Source: Clostridium sp. 1001275B_160808_H3 | GTDB lineage: Bacteria; Bacillota; Clostridia; Clostridiales; Clostridiaceae | Direction: 5' to 3' | NCBI RefSeq assembly: GCF_015550425.1 | Contig: NZ_JADNAT010000018.1 | Location: forward strand, 9,066 to 73,065 | DNA length: 64,000 nucleotides | Part shown: positions 55,180-64,000 of the stretch, one piece after another | Position numbering within the stretch: the stretch's first letter is position 1 | How the letters are laid out: each line of letters opens with the position of its first letter | Made by a program: the position numbers and the translations under genes | The notes under the pieces: model-generated | Database searches by the model: none | Seen by the model: only the letters and a program-made list of their open reading frames with translations | What the model was told of the DNA's origin: nothing

Positions 55180-55968
55180 ATGGAAAATTATAAGATTTTA
55201 GGTGTAGATGAAAATGCATCAATGGAAGAAATAAAAATAGCATATGAAAATAAAGTCAATAAGTTGAAAGAAGAAGTTAGAGATGAGAAAAGAGCCAAGG
55301 CTTTTATAGAGGTATTTGATAAAGCTTATGAAGAAATAAAACAGGAAAGAGAAAAAAATCAATATAAAGAAAATTTCGTTAATGACTCTAATAATAACAG
55401 TTTAAATGAAGGTTTTCAAAATAATTTTAAAAGAGATAATTGGGCTGATAACAATAATTTTGAGTATGATGATGACCAAGAAGAAACTAAGAAGAAAAGC
55501 AAAAAATCGTCTTCTAATAATTCATCAATGAAGAAGCAAAAAAGTAATAAAAAGAATTCTTCAAATGATAAAGATAAGGAAAGTAATAAAGATAAGTATA
55601 AAAGACAAAGTTCTAAAAAAGATGTAAATAAACAAAAAAGTGAAATAGATACAGTAAGTAGAGTAATTATAATTTTATTTAAAATAATAGCATTGCCTAT
55701 AATAGCCATATTATCTATAATAATATTTTTATGTAAGATAATTAATTTAATATCTTGGATTGCAACTAAGGTTATCATAATAGCAGCAATTGCAGTTGCT
55801 TCTATACATGGCTATCAAGTTTATATTGGACAACCTATGTATTATGAGGTATTTGTAATATGTGCTGTGGCATTTGTAGTTTCTTTATTTTTACCAAGTA
55901 TACTAAAAATAGTTCCATCAATATTAGATAAAATAAATGATAAATTAAAAGATTTTGTTTTTAACTAA
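55180..55968 (+). CDS. J-domain-like membrane protein without HPD
   Basis: A 262-residue three-part protein. Residues 1-60 read like a J domain (Y-K-I-L-G-V-D-E-N-A-S-M-E-E-I-K-I-A-Y, then A-F-I-E-V-F-D-K-A-Y-E-E-I), but the H-P-D loop needed to stimulate DnaK is missing. Residues 70-155 are a disordered Lys/Ser/Asn-rich linker. The last 100 residues hold three hydrophobic segments. It may anchor a partner at the membrane. The start at 55180 follows GGAGAGAAGAG; an ATG at 55165 has no site. Confidence 0.7.
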   Translation: MENYKILGVDENASMEEIKIAYENKVNKLKEEVRDEKRAKAFIEVFDKAYEEIKQEREKNQYKENFVNDSNNNSLNEGFQNNFKRDNWADNNNFEYDDDQEETKKKSKKSSSNNSSMKKQKSNKKNSSNDKDKESNKDKYKRQSSKKDVNKQKSEIDTVSRVIIILFKIIALPIIAILSIIIFLCKIINLISWIATKVIIIAAIAVASIHGYQVYIGQPMYYEVFVICAVAFVVSLFLPSILKIVPSILDKINDKLKDFVFN

Positions 55969-56028
55969 TAAAAAATAAGTTTTGTATAAATTTGATTTAA
56001 AAATTAATTTATTACCATAAGAAATATG

Positions 56029-56058
56029 TTGACATTCTTTAGAGAATCAATATATAAT
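56029..56058 (+). promoter_or_regulatory. Consensus sigma-A promoter of codBA
   Basis: TTGACA at 56029-56034, an 18-base spacer, then TATAAT at 56053-56058. Both hexamers are perfect. Confidence 0.85.
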
Positions 56059-56071
56059 TGTCTCAAGAAAA

Positions 56072-56212
56072 CTAGTCCTTTAAATTTAGTCCAGAGAGAC
56101 TGATAAGGTCGATATGATACGGCAGATAGAATAATTAGGTTATATAGAGTTAATTTATATATCTAATTTTAAGCGTTAACGACCTTTCTATATAATAGAG
56201 AGGTCGTTTTTT
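56072..56212 (+). promoter_or_regulatory. PyrR-type transcription attenuator before codB
   Basis: The leader has the PyrR-binding pattern A-G-T-C-C-A-G-A-G-A-G-A-C-T (56088-56101), in which AGTC pairs with GACT, and CCTT (56077-56080) pairs with AAGG (56105-56108). AAGGTCG (56105-56111) can instead pair with CGACCTT (56180-56186), the 5' arm of a strong terminator (ACGACCTTTCTAT with its complement, 56178-56206, then T6). This is the antiterminator/anti-antiterminator logic of pyr leaders: UMP-bound PyrR would favour termination. Confidence 0.82.
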
Positions 56213-56263
56213 ATTAAATATAAGTACTGGTTTTCCTTAAATATAATATTTAGGGGGATACAA

Positions 56264-57514
56264 ATGGAACAAAAGATATTATTAGAAGAAGTTATTAATG
56301 AAAATCATGATTATGAGTTAGATCATGTGCACAAAAAAGATAAGAAGGGATTCTTTTCAATGTTTGTGGTTATGCTTGGATTTACATTTTTCTCTGCAAG
56401 TATGCTTACAGGAGGAAACTTAGGAACAGGATTACCGTTGAAGGATTTCTTTATAGCAGTACTTATAGGAAATTTAATATTAGCGTGTTATACAGGATTA
56501 TTAGCATATATAGGAGCAGACACAGGTCTTTCAATGCATTTACTTGCTAGATATTCTTTTGGTGAAAAAGGATCATATTTAGCATCTTTTATAACGAGTA
56601 TTACACAAATAGGTTGGTTTGGTGTTGGAATAGCAATGTTTGCAATACCAGTAGCAAATAGATTTAATATAAACTTATACTTATTAGTTGGAATAACAGG
56701 ATTATTAATGACAGCAACTGCTTATTTTGGAATGAAATCTTTAACGATTTTAAGTTCAATTGCAGTACCAGCAATAGCTATATTGGGTAGTACATCAGCA
56801 GTAATGGCAACAAATTCAGTAGGTGGAGTTCAAGGCTTAATGAACATAGAGCCAAGCAGTAAGATGGCATTAGTAACAGCAGTAACATTATGTGTTGGAT
56901 CATTTATAAGTGGAGGAACAGCTACTCCAGATTTTGCGAGATTCTCAAAAAATAAAAAAGTAGCAGTATCAACAACTGTAGTAGCATTTTTCATAGGAAA
57001 TTCATTAATGTTCTTATTTGGAGCAGTAGGGGCAATGGTTACAGGTAACTCAGATATAGCAGATGTTATGTTTTCACAAGGGTTAATTTTACCTGCGATA
57101 TTAGTTTTAGGATTAAATATATGGACAACTAATGATAATGCAATTTATACAGCAGGACTTGGACTTTCAAATATAACTAAATTACCTAAAAAGAAGTTAG
57201 TAATTATTAGTGGGTTAATAGGAACAGTAGGAGCAATATGGTTAAATAATAACTTTACAGCATTCTTAACTTTCTTAAACTCAATGTTACCTCCAGTAGG
57301 TGGAATAATAATAGCTGATTACTTCTTTATAAAGAAAAGAAAGTATGATAATATACAAGAGACAAAATTCCAAGATATAAACTGGATTGCTATAGTAGCA
57401 TTCTTAGCAGGGTTTATCGTTGCAAATGTTGTGCAAGTAGGAGTTATAGCATTAAATGCAATAATAACAACAATGTTAGTTTATGTGATAGGAACAAAAA
57501 TAACTAATAAATAA
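56264..57514 (+). CDS. codB: Cytosine permease
   Basis: A 416-residue nucleobase:cation symporter-1 protein with about 12 membrane segments. It has G-F-T-F-F-S-A-S-M-L-T-G-G-N-L-G near the start, Y-S-F-G-E-K-G-S and A-T-P-D-F-A-R-F in the middle. It imports cytosine. It is followed 14 bases later by codA, whose product uses that cytosine. TAGGGGG precedes the ATG. Confidence 0.92.
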   Translation: MEQKILLEEVINENHDYELDHVHKKDKKGFFSMFVVMLGFTFFSASMLTGGNLGTGLPLKDFFIAVLIGNLILACYTGLLAYIGADTGLSMHLLARYSFGEKGSYLASFITSITQIGWFGVGIAMFAIPVANRFNINLYLLVGITGLLMTATAYFGMKSLTILSSIAVPAIAILGSTSAVMATNSVGGVQGLMNIEPSSKMALVTAVTLCVGSFISGGTATPDFARFSKNKKVAVSTTVVAFFIGNSLMFLFGAVGAMVTGNSDIADVMFSQGLILPAILVLGLNIWTTNDNAIYTAGLGLSNITKLPKKKLVIISGLIGTVGAIWLNNNFTAFLTFLNSMLPPVGGIIIADYFFIKKRKYDNIQETKFQDINWIAIVAFLAGFIVANVVQVGVIALNAIITTMLVYVIGTKITNK

Positions 57515-57528
57515 GGTGAGGATAAAAT

Positions 57529-58794
57529 ATGTTAATTAGAAAAGTAAGACTTTTAGATAGAGAAGGATTATTTGACATAAGAATAGTAGATGGAAAGTTT
57601 ACAGAGATAGATGAAAATTTAGAAGTATTAGAAAATGAAGAAGTAATAGAAGGAAATGGAGCATTAGCTTCAGCTCCTTTTATAGATCCACATATTCACT
57701 TAGATACTACTCTTACAGCTGGAGAGCCAGAATGGAATAAAAGTGGAACTCTTTTTGAAGGAATTGAAAGATGGTCTCAAAGAAAGGAATTTTTAACTAA
57801 GGAAGACGTTAAAAATAGAGCTAAAAAAGCTATAGAATGGCAAGTAGCTAATGGAATTCAATTTATAAGAACTCATGTAGATGTTACTGATGATAGCTTA
57901 GTTGCATTAAAGGCAATGGTAGAAGTTAGAGAAGAAGTAAAAGATTATGTTACATTACAAATAGTAGCTTTTCCACAAGAAGGAATACTTTCATATACAA
58001 ATGGATTAGAATTAGTGGAAGAAGCTTTAAAATTAGGTGCAGATGTAATAGGAGCAATACCTCACTTTGAGTTTACAAGAGAATATGGAGTAGAATCTAT
58101 TAATAAGATTTTTGAATTAGCTAAAAAATATGATGTATTAGTAGATGTTCACTGTGATGAAATAGATGATGAGCAATCAAGGTTTTTAGAAGTTGTTGCT
58201 ACAAGAGCTTTAGAAACAGGTTTAAAGAATAAGGTAACTGCTAGCCATACTACAGCTATGGGATCATACAATAATGCATATACATATAAGTTATTTAGAT
58301 TATTAAAGATGTCAGGAATAAATTTTGTTTCAAATCCTCTAGTAAACACTCATCTTCAAGGAAGATTTGATACATATCCAAAGAGAAGAGGTATTACAAG
58401 AGTTAAGGAGCTTAATGAAGCAGGTATTAATGTATGCTTTGGACATGATGATATATTTGACCCGTGGTATCCAATGGGAACAGGAAATATGCTAGAAGTA
58501 GTGCACTTTGGGTTACATGTATGTCAAATGATGGGCTACGACGATATAAATGAATCATTAAAGTTTATATCAAGCAATAGTGCAAGAACTTTAAATATTG
58601 AAGATAAATATGGAATAGAAGTGGGAAAACCAGGCAATTTAATTTTACTAAATGCTGAAAGTGGTTATGATGCTGTTAGAAGAAGAGCAGAAGTTTTATA
58701 TTCCATAAGAGAAGGAAGAGTTATTGCTAAAACTACTCCTAGTAAAACGTTTGTAAATATGAGTGAAGAAAAGGAAATTAATTTTAAAAGATAA
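57529..58794 (+). CDS. codA: Cytosine deaminase
   Basis: A 421-residue amidohydrolase converting cytosine to uracil. The metal ligands are in D-P-H-I-H-L-D, V-D-V-H-C-D-E and A-S-H-T-T-A-M-G, and [13 protein letters not shown] follows. [19 protein letters not shown] is very close to E. coli CodA. AAGGTGAGG precedes the ATG. With codB it feeds uracil into UMP, matching the PyrR-type control. Confidence 0.94.
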   Translation: MLIRKVRLLDREGLFDIRIVDGKFTEIDENLEVLENEEVIEGNGALASAPFIDPHIHLDTTLTAGEPEWNKSGTLFEGIERWSQRKEFLTKEDVKNRAKKAIEWQVANGIQFIRTHVDVTDDSLVALKAMVEVREEVKDYVTLQIVAFPQEGILSYTNGLELVEEALKLGADVIGAIPHFEFTREYGVESINKIFELAKKYDVLVDVHCDEIDDEQSRFLEVVATRALETGLKNKVTASHTTAMGSYNNAYTYKLFRLLKMSGINFVSNPLVNTHLQGRFDTYPKRRGITRVKELNEAGINVCFGHDDIFDPWYPMGTGNMLEVVHFGLHVCQMMGYDDINESLKFISSNSARTLNIEDKYGIEVGKPGNLILLNAESGYDAVRRRAEVLYSIREGRVIAKTTPSKTFVNMSEEKEINFKR

Positions 58795-58799
58795 TTTAT

Positions 58800-58848
58800 A
58801 TAGAGGATTTATGCTTACAATTATTGGCATAAATCCTCTATTTTTTTG
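58800..58848 (+). terminator. Terminator of codBA
   Basis: A perfect 15-bp stem (58800-58814 with 58827-58841) and T7. Confidence 0.92.
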
Positions 58849-59286
58849 TAAATAAAAGAAAAAACGAATAAGTGAGAGGTATAGCCGGATAATTCTTTAT
58901 TAGAAGGAAATAATAGATATTAAAGTTAATAGTAATTATATGGGTTCCTATACATTAAATTCCAATGGTGATATAATTTAAACATTAGTATTTATTATAT
59001 AATTATTGGATTTCAATAATAAGTATAATATGATTACTTATTTAAAGGAAAGAATTGATGTTAGAAAATATAATAATGATAGAGAAATATTAAAAAATGA
59101 AATATTAAAGAAAGAAATATTAAAGAGAGAAAAGGTACCTTTTTATGGTACAGTGTAATCTCATATAATATCACAAAAGGTTACTTTAAAATAAGGATTT
59201 TATCAATTATTTGCAGGAGTGAAAATAAGAAAAATATGTGAAGGTAATTAAATTAAATAAATATTATACTAAAGGAGTTGGTAAAT
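58849..59286. other. Gene-free stretch with 15-bp tandem repeats
   Basis: 438 bases. Three 15-bp units starting GAAATATTAAA lie head to tail at 59084-59098, 59099-59113 and 59114-59128. A 42-codon frame over them (59030-59158) reads E-I-L-K-K-E-I-L-K but has no ribosome site. Otherwise nothing is seen. Confidence 0.5.
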
Positions 59287-59631
59287 ATGTTTATAATGCA
59301 AGACATAATGCAAAAAGTTGTTGTTAAGAACCTAACTAATGATATTATAACTAATATAAAATTAACACATGATGGTGAGTGGAATGGTAATCATAAAGAA
59401 GTGATAAAAAAACTTAAAAGTAATGAATCTAGAGAAGTATCATTATATACACAGAAAGTAAATAACAGGTGTAATCTAATTCTAACTTATACCTATAAAG
59501 ATATAAGTAATACCGTTGTTGCTTATGATAAATTAAGTGGAAAAGATTTAAGATTAATTACCCTCGAAATTAAAGAAATAGATGAAAAAATTGTGGTTAA
59601 TACAACATTAAATAATGAGTTGTGGACATAA
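59287..59631 (+). CDS. Hypothetical protein
   Basis: An unrecognised 114-residue protein, mostly predicted strands (V-V-V-K-N-L-T-N-D-I-I-T-N-I, then C-N-L-I-L-T-Y-T-Y-K-D). It is hydrophilic and has no signal peptide. The pattern recalls an immunoglobulin-like or carbohydrate-binding sandwich, but no motif supports that. ATG at 59287 follows AAAGGAG; TTG at 59278 is too close to it. Confidence 0.55.
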   Translation: MFIMQDIMQKVVVKNLTNDIITNIKLTHDGEWNGNHKEVIKKLKSNESREVSLYTQKVNNRCNLILTYTYKDISNTVVAYDKLSGKDLRLITLEIKEIDEKIVVNTTLNNELWT

Positions 59632-59645
59632 TATTGGAAAACAAT

Positions 59646-59675
59646 AAAAACAGAAATTTTTAATTTCTGTTTTTA
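59646..59675. terminator. Bidirectional terminator
   Basis: AAAAACAGAAAT and ATTTCTGTTTTT pair around a short loop between convergent genes. Confidence 0.85.
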
Positions 59676-59727
59676 TTATTTATGGTATTATTACAAATAA
59701 TTTCTTTAAATAATAATTAAGCATTGC

Positions 59728-60402
59728 TTATACTTGTATATTGTTGTTTCTAAATTGGCTTGGGGTAAAACCAACAATGTTCTTAAAGGTTTTGCAAAAG
59801 TTCCCTTGATCACAAAAATAAAGTGAAGTAGATATCTCTAAAATACTTTTATTGGTTGTGAGAAGTAATACCTTAGCCCTTTCAATTTTTAATTCCTTAA
59901 AGTATTTCATTATTGAGATTCCCATATTTTTTTTAAAGGTATTTGATAAATATCCAACAGATAAATCTAGTTCACTAGCGATTCTTTCTAAAGTTAAAGT
60001 GTTTTCTAGATTAATATAAAGATATCCAATTATCTTATTTAATATTAAATTGCTTCTTAATTCAACATGATTAATTAATATATCAAAATAAGAATTTATC
60101 ATATCTAGTTCTAATTGCTGTAAAGAATGAAGTTTTTTAGTGTTTATTATAGCGTTATAATATTTATTATACAAAGTATGGAGATAAGTTTTTGTACTAC
60201 CATTTTTAATAACTTCTCTAGCAAATACTACATTCCACATAATAAGATCATTTTGTTTGGTGGGTATTGGTATATTTTCTTTTTTTTCTTTTTCATGCTT
60301 ATCTAAATTTAGTTTTAGCAAAGTCTCATAATCTTTATTTTCTATTAAGAAAGTAATCTGATTAACAAATAAAAACTCATCTGAATCATAAGAATCATAC
60401 AT
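59728..60402 (-). CDS. AraC-family transcriptional regulator
   Basis: A 224-residue regulator. The last 95 residues hold two helix-turn-helix units (T-L-E-R-I-A-S-E-L-D-L-S-V-G-Y-L-S-N-T-F-K, then F-C-K-T-F-K-N-I-V-G-F-T-P-S-Q-F-R). The first 120 residues are helical without a cupin motif. It is divergent from the cyclodextrin glucanotransferase gene and may control it. GGGAGGA precedes the ATG. Confidence 0.87.
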   Translation of the reverse strand: MYDSYDSDEFLFVNQITFLIENKDYETLLKLNLDKHEKEKKENIPIPTKQNDLIMWNVVFAREVIKNGSTKTYLHTLYNKYYNAIINTKKLHSLQQLELDMINSYFDILINHVELRSNLILNKIIGYLYINLENTLTLERIASELDLSVGYLSNTFKKNMGISIMKYFKELKIERAKVLLLTTNKSILEISTSLYFCDQGNFCKTFKNIVGFTPSQFRNNNIQV

Positions 60403-60540
60403 AGCATTATCCTCCCCAAAAAATAATGATAAGTAAATTATATATTAATTATAGTAAAACATATATACAAAATAAACAAAAAAATACAATTTAAACCAAA
60501 ATTTAATTATAGTAATAAGTATAATAAAAATATAAATGAT

Positions 60541-60554
60541 TGCAATCGTTTTCC
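60541..60554 (+). promoter_or_regulatory. cre-like catabolite control site
   Basis: TGCAATCGTTTTCC fits the CcpA site TGNAANCGNWNNCA at 13 of 14 defined or free positions (last A is C). It lies in the 315-base region between the AraC and glucanotransferase genes, 164 bases before the latter. Confidence 0.5.
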
Positions 60555-60717
60555 GACAATTGGTTTAAGCATAGAGTTATTATTTATGAATGAAAAGGTG
60601 GTGATAAGGAAATTGTTGTATGGTAAAAGTTAATTTACCATAAGATTTAAGATGTAAATAAAATTATTCAATAATTGTAGAAAAGTATAGTAAGAATAGT
60701 TAAGGAGGTAGTATTAA

Positions 60718-62874
60718 ATGAAAGTTTTAAGAAAATTTGCAGTTTCAATGTTATCATTAGTATTACTTGTAGGAAGTTATTTAGGTCCAGTTAATAACAA
60801 AACTGTATTTGCTCAATCTTTGACAAATGCGGAAATTAATAATATAGGAGAAAGCAAATTAAATAAGGTTGATTACTCAAATGATGTAATCTATCAGGTA
60901 GTGACAGATAGATTTTATGATGGAGATAAAGCAAATAATCCTACAGGAGAATTATATGATTCAACTAAGAGTAATTATAAAAAATACTTTGGGGGAGATT
61001 GGCAAGGAATTATAGATAAGATTAATGATGGATATCTAACTGGTATGGGTATAACTGCAATATGGGTTTCTCAACCAGTTGAAAATATTTACTCAGTGTT
61101 AAGCCAAGCAGGAACCTCTTATCATGGATATTGGGCTAGAGATTTTAAGAAAACTAATCCAGCTTTTGGTAACTTTGATGATTTTAAAAGATTAATTGAT
61201 ACTGCTCATAAAAATGGTATGAAAGTAATAATTGATTTCGCGCCTAACCATACATCACCAGCAGGAGAAATTACCCCTGATTACGCTGAAAATGGAAGGT
61301 TATATGATAATGGTACATTACTTGGTGGAATAATTAATGATAGTAAAAACTTATTTAACCATTATGGTGGTACAGATTTTTCAACATTGGAAGATGGAAT
61401 ATATAGAAATTTATATGATTTAGCTGATTTAAATCATATAAATCCAACTGTAGATTTGTATTTAAAAGATGCAATTAAGTTATGGATAGGTATGGGGATC
61501 GATGGTATTAGAATGGATGCAGTAAAGCACATGCCGTATGAATGGCAAAAGAGTTATATGGATGCTATTTATTCGTATAATCCTGTTTTTACATTTGGAG
61601 AATGGTTCTTAGGTGCTGGTGAAGTAGATTCAAATAATACTAATTTTGCAAATAATAGTGGAATGAGTTTATTAGATTTTAGATATGCACAAACAGTTAG
61701 ACAAGTTTTAAGAGATAATAAAAGTAATATGTATAAGTTAGATGAAATGTTTACCTCAACAGCAAAGGATTATGAACATATTAATAATCAAGTTATTTTT
61801 ATTGATAACCATGATATGGATAGATTCTCTGTTGCAAATAATAATACATCTGTTGATCAAGCATTAGTTTTAACACTTACATCAAGAGGTGTACCAGCTA
61901 TATACTATGGAACAGAGCAATATATGACAGGAAATGGAGATCCATATAATAGAGCAATGATGAGTGGATTTAACACTAATACAAATGCTTATCAAATTAT
62001 TAAAGCATTGGCACCTTTGAGAAAATCAAATTCTGCACTTGCTTATGGTAGTACTAAACAAAGATGGATAAATGATGATGTTTATATTTATGAAAGAAAA
62101 TTTGGTGATGATGTTGTGGTGATTGCTTTGAATAAGAGCAATAATAGTATTAATGTTAGTGGTCTTGTAACATCATTACCATCAGGTAATTATAGTGATG
62201 TATTAGGTAAACGAGTTAAAGGAAATGATATTGTAGTAAATCAAGGTACAGTTTCTAGTTTTAATTTATCAGGCAATTCTGCTGCAGTATGGAGTTATAA
62301 TACTAACACTAGTAAACCTAATATAGGTAATGTAGCTCATCCAATGGCTAAAGCAGGACAAGAAGTTGTAATAACAGGAGAGGGTTTCGGAGATGTGAAG
62401 GGAACTGTGTATTTTGCTGATAAGGCTGCAGAAGTTATATCTTGGACTAACAATGAAGTTAAGGTTACAGTACCAAATGTTTCTGCAGGAAAGGTAAAAG
62501 TTTCACTTCAAACAGCTGAAGGTATAAAGAGTAATATATATGAAAATTATGATATTGTAAGTGGTGATTTAGTAACTGTAAGATTTGTTGTAAATAATGC
62601 TAATACTAATCTAGGAGAAAATGTATTTCTTGTTGGGAATGTTCCAGAGTTAGGTTCATGGAATGCTACCAAAGCTATCGGATCATTATATAACCAAGTA
62701 GTGTATAAATATCCAACTTGGTATTATGATGTAAGTGTACCAGCAGGAAGTAGTATTGAATACAAATTTATTAAGAAGAATGGAAATTCAGTAACTTGGG
62801 AAAATGGTAATAATCATGTATATACAGTACCTAAAAATTCAACAGGTACAGTAGTTGTTAATTGGCAGAACTAA
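60718..62874 (+). CDS. Cyclodextrin glucanotransferase (secreted GH13)
   Basis: A 718-residue secreted enzyme turning starch into cyclodextrins. The signal peptide probably ends near V-F-A (residue 32). The GH13 catalytic residues are Asp267 (G-I-R-M-D-A-V-K), Glu295 (F-G-E-W) and Asp366 (D-N-H-D). Tyr233 in L-Y-D-L-A-D-L-N-H is the aromatic residue that separates cyclising enzymes from amylases. After domain C come an IPT/TIG domain (about 533-615) and a C-terminal CBM20 starch-binding domain (about 620-718). This five-domain layout and length are those of CGTases. AAGGAGG precedes the ATG. Confidence 0.9.
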   Translation: MKVLRKFAVSMLSLVLLVGSYLGPVNNKTVFAQSLTNAEINNIGESKLNKVDYSNDVIYQVVTDRFYDGDKANNPTGELYDSTKSNYKKYFGGDWQGIIDKINDGYLTGMGITAIWVSQPVENIYSVLSQAGTSYHGYWARDFKKTNPAFGNFDDFKRLIDTAHKNGMKVIIDFAPNHTSPAGEITPDYAENGRLYDNGTLLGGIINDSKNLFNHYGGTDFSTLEDGIYRNLYDLADLNHINPTVDLYLKDAIKLWIGMGIDGIRMDAVKHMPYEWQKSYMDAIYSYNPVFTFGEWFLGAGEVDSNNTNFANNSGMSLLDFRYAQTVRQVLRDNKSNMYKLDEMFTSTAKDYEHINNQVIFIDNHDMDRFSVANNNTSVDQALVLTLTSRGVPAIYYGTEQYMTGNGDPYNRAMMSGFNTNTNAYQIIKALAPLRKSNSALAYGSTKQRWINDDVYIYERKFGDDVVVIALNKSNNSINVSGLVTSLPSGNYSDVLGKRVKGNDIVVNQGTVSSFNLSGNSAAVWSYNTNTSKPNIGNVAHPMAKAGQEVVITGEGFGDVKGTVYFADKAAEVISWTNNEVKVTVPNVSAGKVKVSLQTAEGIKSNIYENYDIVSGDLVTVRFVVNNANTNLGENVFLVGNVPELGSWNATKAIGSLYNQVVYKYPTWYYDVSVPAGSSIEYKFIKKNGNSVTWENGNNHVYTVPKNSTGTVVVNWQN

Positions 62875-62935
62875 AAAATGTGAATAAATAATATTAAGCA
62901 TAAGAGAGAGTTATAAATATTATATAATTTATAAA

Positions 62936-62977
62936 AGTGCAAATAGAGATTTAATTTATCTCTATCTGCACTTTTTA
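62936..62977 (+). terminator. Terminator of the glucanotransferase gene
   Basis: GTGCA-ATAGAGAT pairs with ATCTCTAT-TGCAC with one internal mismatch, then T5. Confidence 0.85.
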
Positions 62978-63192
62978 ACTATGATAGTAATTTATAGGAG
63001 AAAAATTTCTTTTAAATATGCTCTTAAATATAAAATTTAATTAAAAAATATTAAAATAAATGAATTTTTGGTTTGTAAGCTAGGTGGATATTTATTAAAA
63101 ATTTGTTCTAAGCAAATATTATAAATTGATGTACTAAAAAATCATCTTTTAGGAAGAATATAATTGAGCATTATTTTGAAAGGATGATTTAT

Positions 63193-63807
63193 ATGAATAA
63201 AGATGAATTAATATATTATAAAAATAAACTTAATCAAGAGAAAAAGAGAATTAATGATCTAATTGAGCAATTAGATGATAATGGAATGACTAGATTTAAT
63301 GCAGAGGTTGCAAGTGAATTATCATTTTATGATAATCATCCTTCTGATATAGCTAGTGAAACCTTTGAAGTTGAAAAAGGTAGAGCACTAGAAGCTAATG
63401 AAAGGGCATTACTAGATAAGATAGATGATGCTTTAAAAGCCATTGATGAAGGAAGTTATGGTAAATGTCAGAACTGTGGAAAAGAGATAGATAAGGAGAG
63501 GTTAGAGTTTTTACCTTATGCATTAAATTGTATTGACTGTCAAGATGTTGTTAGTACAATAAAAACTTATAATTCTAATCAAAGAGTAGTAGAAGAAACT
63601 GTAATTGGAAATCCATTTGGTCATAAATCAAGATATGGGGATAAAGATGAAATAGGATTTGATGAAGAAGATAGTTATCAATCTGTTGGAAGGTTTAATG
63701 AAATAAGAAATGCACCACAATATGAATATGATTACGATGATAATACTTATGTTGAAGAAATTGAGAAAATAAGTAATGAGCAATATAAGAATCAATTACC
63801 TGATTAA
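63193..63807 (+). CDS. YteA-type DksA/TraR zinc-finger protein
   Basis: A 204-residue protein. A helical coiled-coil hairpin (about 5-85, including Y-D-N-H-P-S-D-I-A-S-E-T-F-E) is followed by the zinc finger C-Q-N-C-G-K-E-I and C-I-D-C, then an acidic tyrosine-rich tail. This matches the YteA family linked to sporulation in Firmicutes. DksA-like proteins act in the secondary channel of RNA polymerase. ATG at 63193 follows GAAAGGATGA; an ATG at 63184 overlaps that site. Confidence 0.85.
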   Translation: MNKDELIYYKNKLNQEKKRINDLIEQLDDNGMTRFNAEVASELSFYDNHPSDIASETFEVEKGRALEANERALLDKIDDALKAIDEGSYGKCQNCGKEIDKERLEFLPYALNCIDCQDVVSTIKTYNSNQRVVEETVIGNPFGHKSRYGDKDEIGFDEEDSYQSVGRFNEIRNAPQYEYDYDDNTYVEEIEKISNEQYKNQLPD

Positions 63808-63930
63808 ATTTTACTGAAAACACCAAAATTTTAAATTTATTGCATATATAATTATATGAAAATATTACATATGAAAGTATTTTAAGTTGTTAATTTTACT
63901 AACTTTTAAAGGGGCTCGCGAAATAAACTG

Positions 63931-63985
63931 ATACCTATAGACTAGACACTTAAATAAAAGGGTTTATGGCTATAGGTATTTTTTA
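63931..63985 (+). terminator. Terminator-like hairpin near the window end
   Basis: ATACCTATAG (63931-63940) pairs with CTATAGGTAT (63970-63979), followed by T6. The 29-base loop is long, so it could also be an attenuator for a gene beyond the window. Confidence 0.6.
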
Positions 63986-64000
63986 TATAATTAAATAAAT

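Noticed and set aside
59030..59158. A 42-codon frame over the 15-bp repeats
   Set aside because: No ribosome binding site and low-complexity E-I-L-K content; kept only as a repeat note.
1..64000. CRISPR arrays, insertion sequences, prophage genes, rRNA or toxin-antitoxin pairs
   Set aside because: I looked for regularly spaced repeats, transposase or integrase motifs and small paired genes and found none that hold up.

Overview
The window is AT-rich chromosomal DNA of a strictly anaerobic, spore-forming Firmicute, most likely Clostridium sensu stricto. The basis is the very low GC content, AGGAGG-type ribosome binding sites, short operons closed by strong intrinsic terminators, [FeFe]-hydrogenase maturases, an anaerobic sulfite reductase, a YteA-type protein and several clostridial proteins of unknown function. 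I see no phage, insertion sequence, CRISPR array or plasmid backbone. The left end cuts into a homoserine dehydrogenase gene.

Layout, 1-24 kb. hom (partial), a rhodanese, and the infC-rpmI-rplT operon with an L20-type leader and an apparent AUA start for infC. Then a patatin, a C92-type peptidase, an SUV3-like helicase, a MATE exporter whose 3' end is tandemly duplicated, a YdcF protein and a degenerate Nudix protein. A strong promoter then drives what looks like an independent structured RNA of about 260 nt (10880-11137). It is followed by a TM1266-type protein, hydE-hydG-hydF and a GltD-like flavoprotein. After these come a PucR-type regulator, split chromate transporters with a divergent LysR regulator, adenine deaminase behind a purine riboswitch, and metA.

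Layout, 24-38 kb. This is a coherent sulfite-reduction block: Crp/Fnr regulator, FNT channel, asrABC, then hemA, a precorrin-2 dehydrogenase, hemC, cobA-hemD, hemB, hemL and cbiK. The tetrapyrrole genes cover every step from glutamyl-tRNA to siroheme, the cofactor of AsrC. The FNT channel directly before asrA is placed like the known clostridial hydrosulfide channel. A second FNT gene follows the block under its own promoter.

Layout, 38-64 kb. A broken XRE regulator gene preceded by a large palindrome; a response regulator with two overlapping histidine kinases, the first lacking its phospho-acceptor histidine; ilvE; ridA; and a structured intergenic repeat. Next are a radical-SAM/DUF4130 'DNA metabolism' pair beside a second TM1266-type gene, a solitary PotD-like lipoprotein, an ABC-F ATPase, a methyltransferase, a VOC protein, an SDR, the initiator tRNA-Met, a J-domain-like membrane protein, and codB-codA behind a PyrR-type attenuator. 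The window ends with an AraC regulator, a secreted cyclodextrin glucanotransferase with a cre-like site, and a YteA-type zinc-finger protein.

Most genes are ordinary chromosomal genes. The observations most worth a second look are the candidate RNA upstream of the hyd operon, the pseudo-kinase/kinase pair, the asr-siroheme block, the guanine-type riboswitch base in front of adenine deaminase, and several unexplained inverted repeats.
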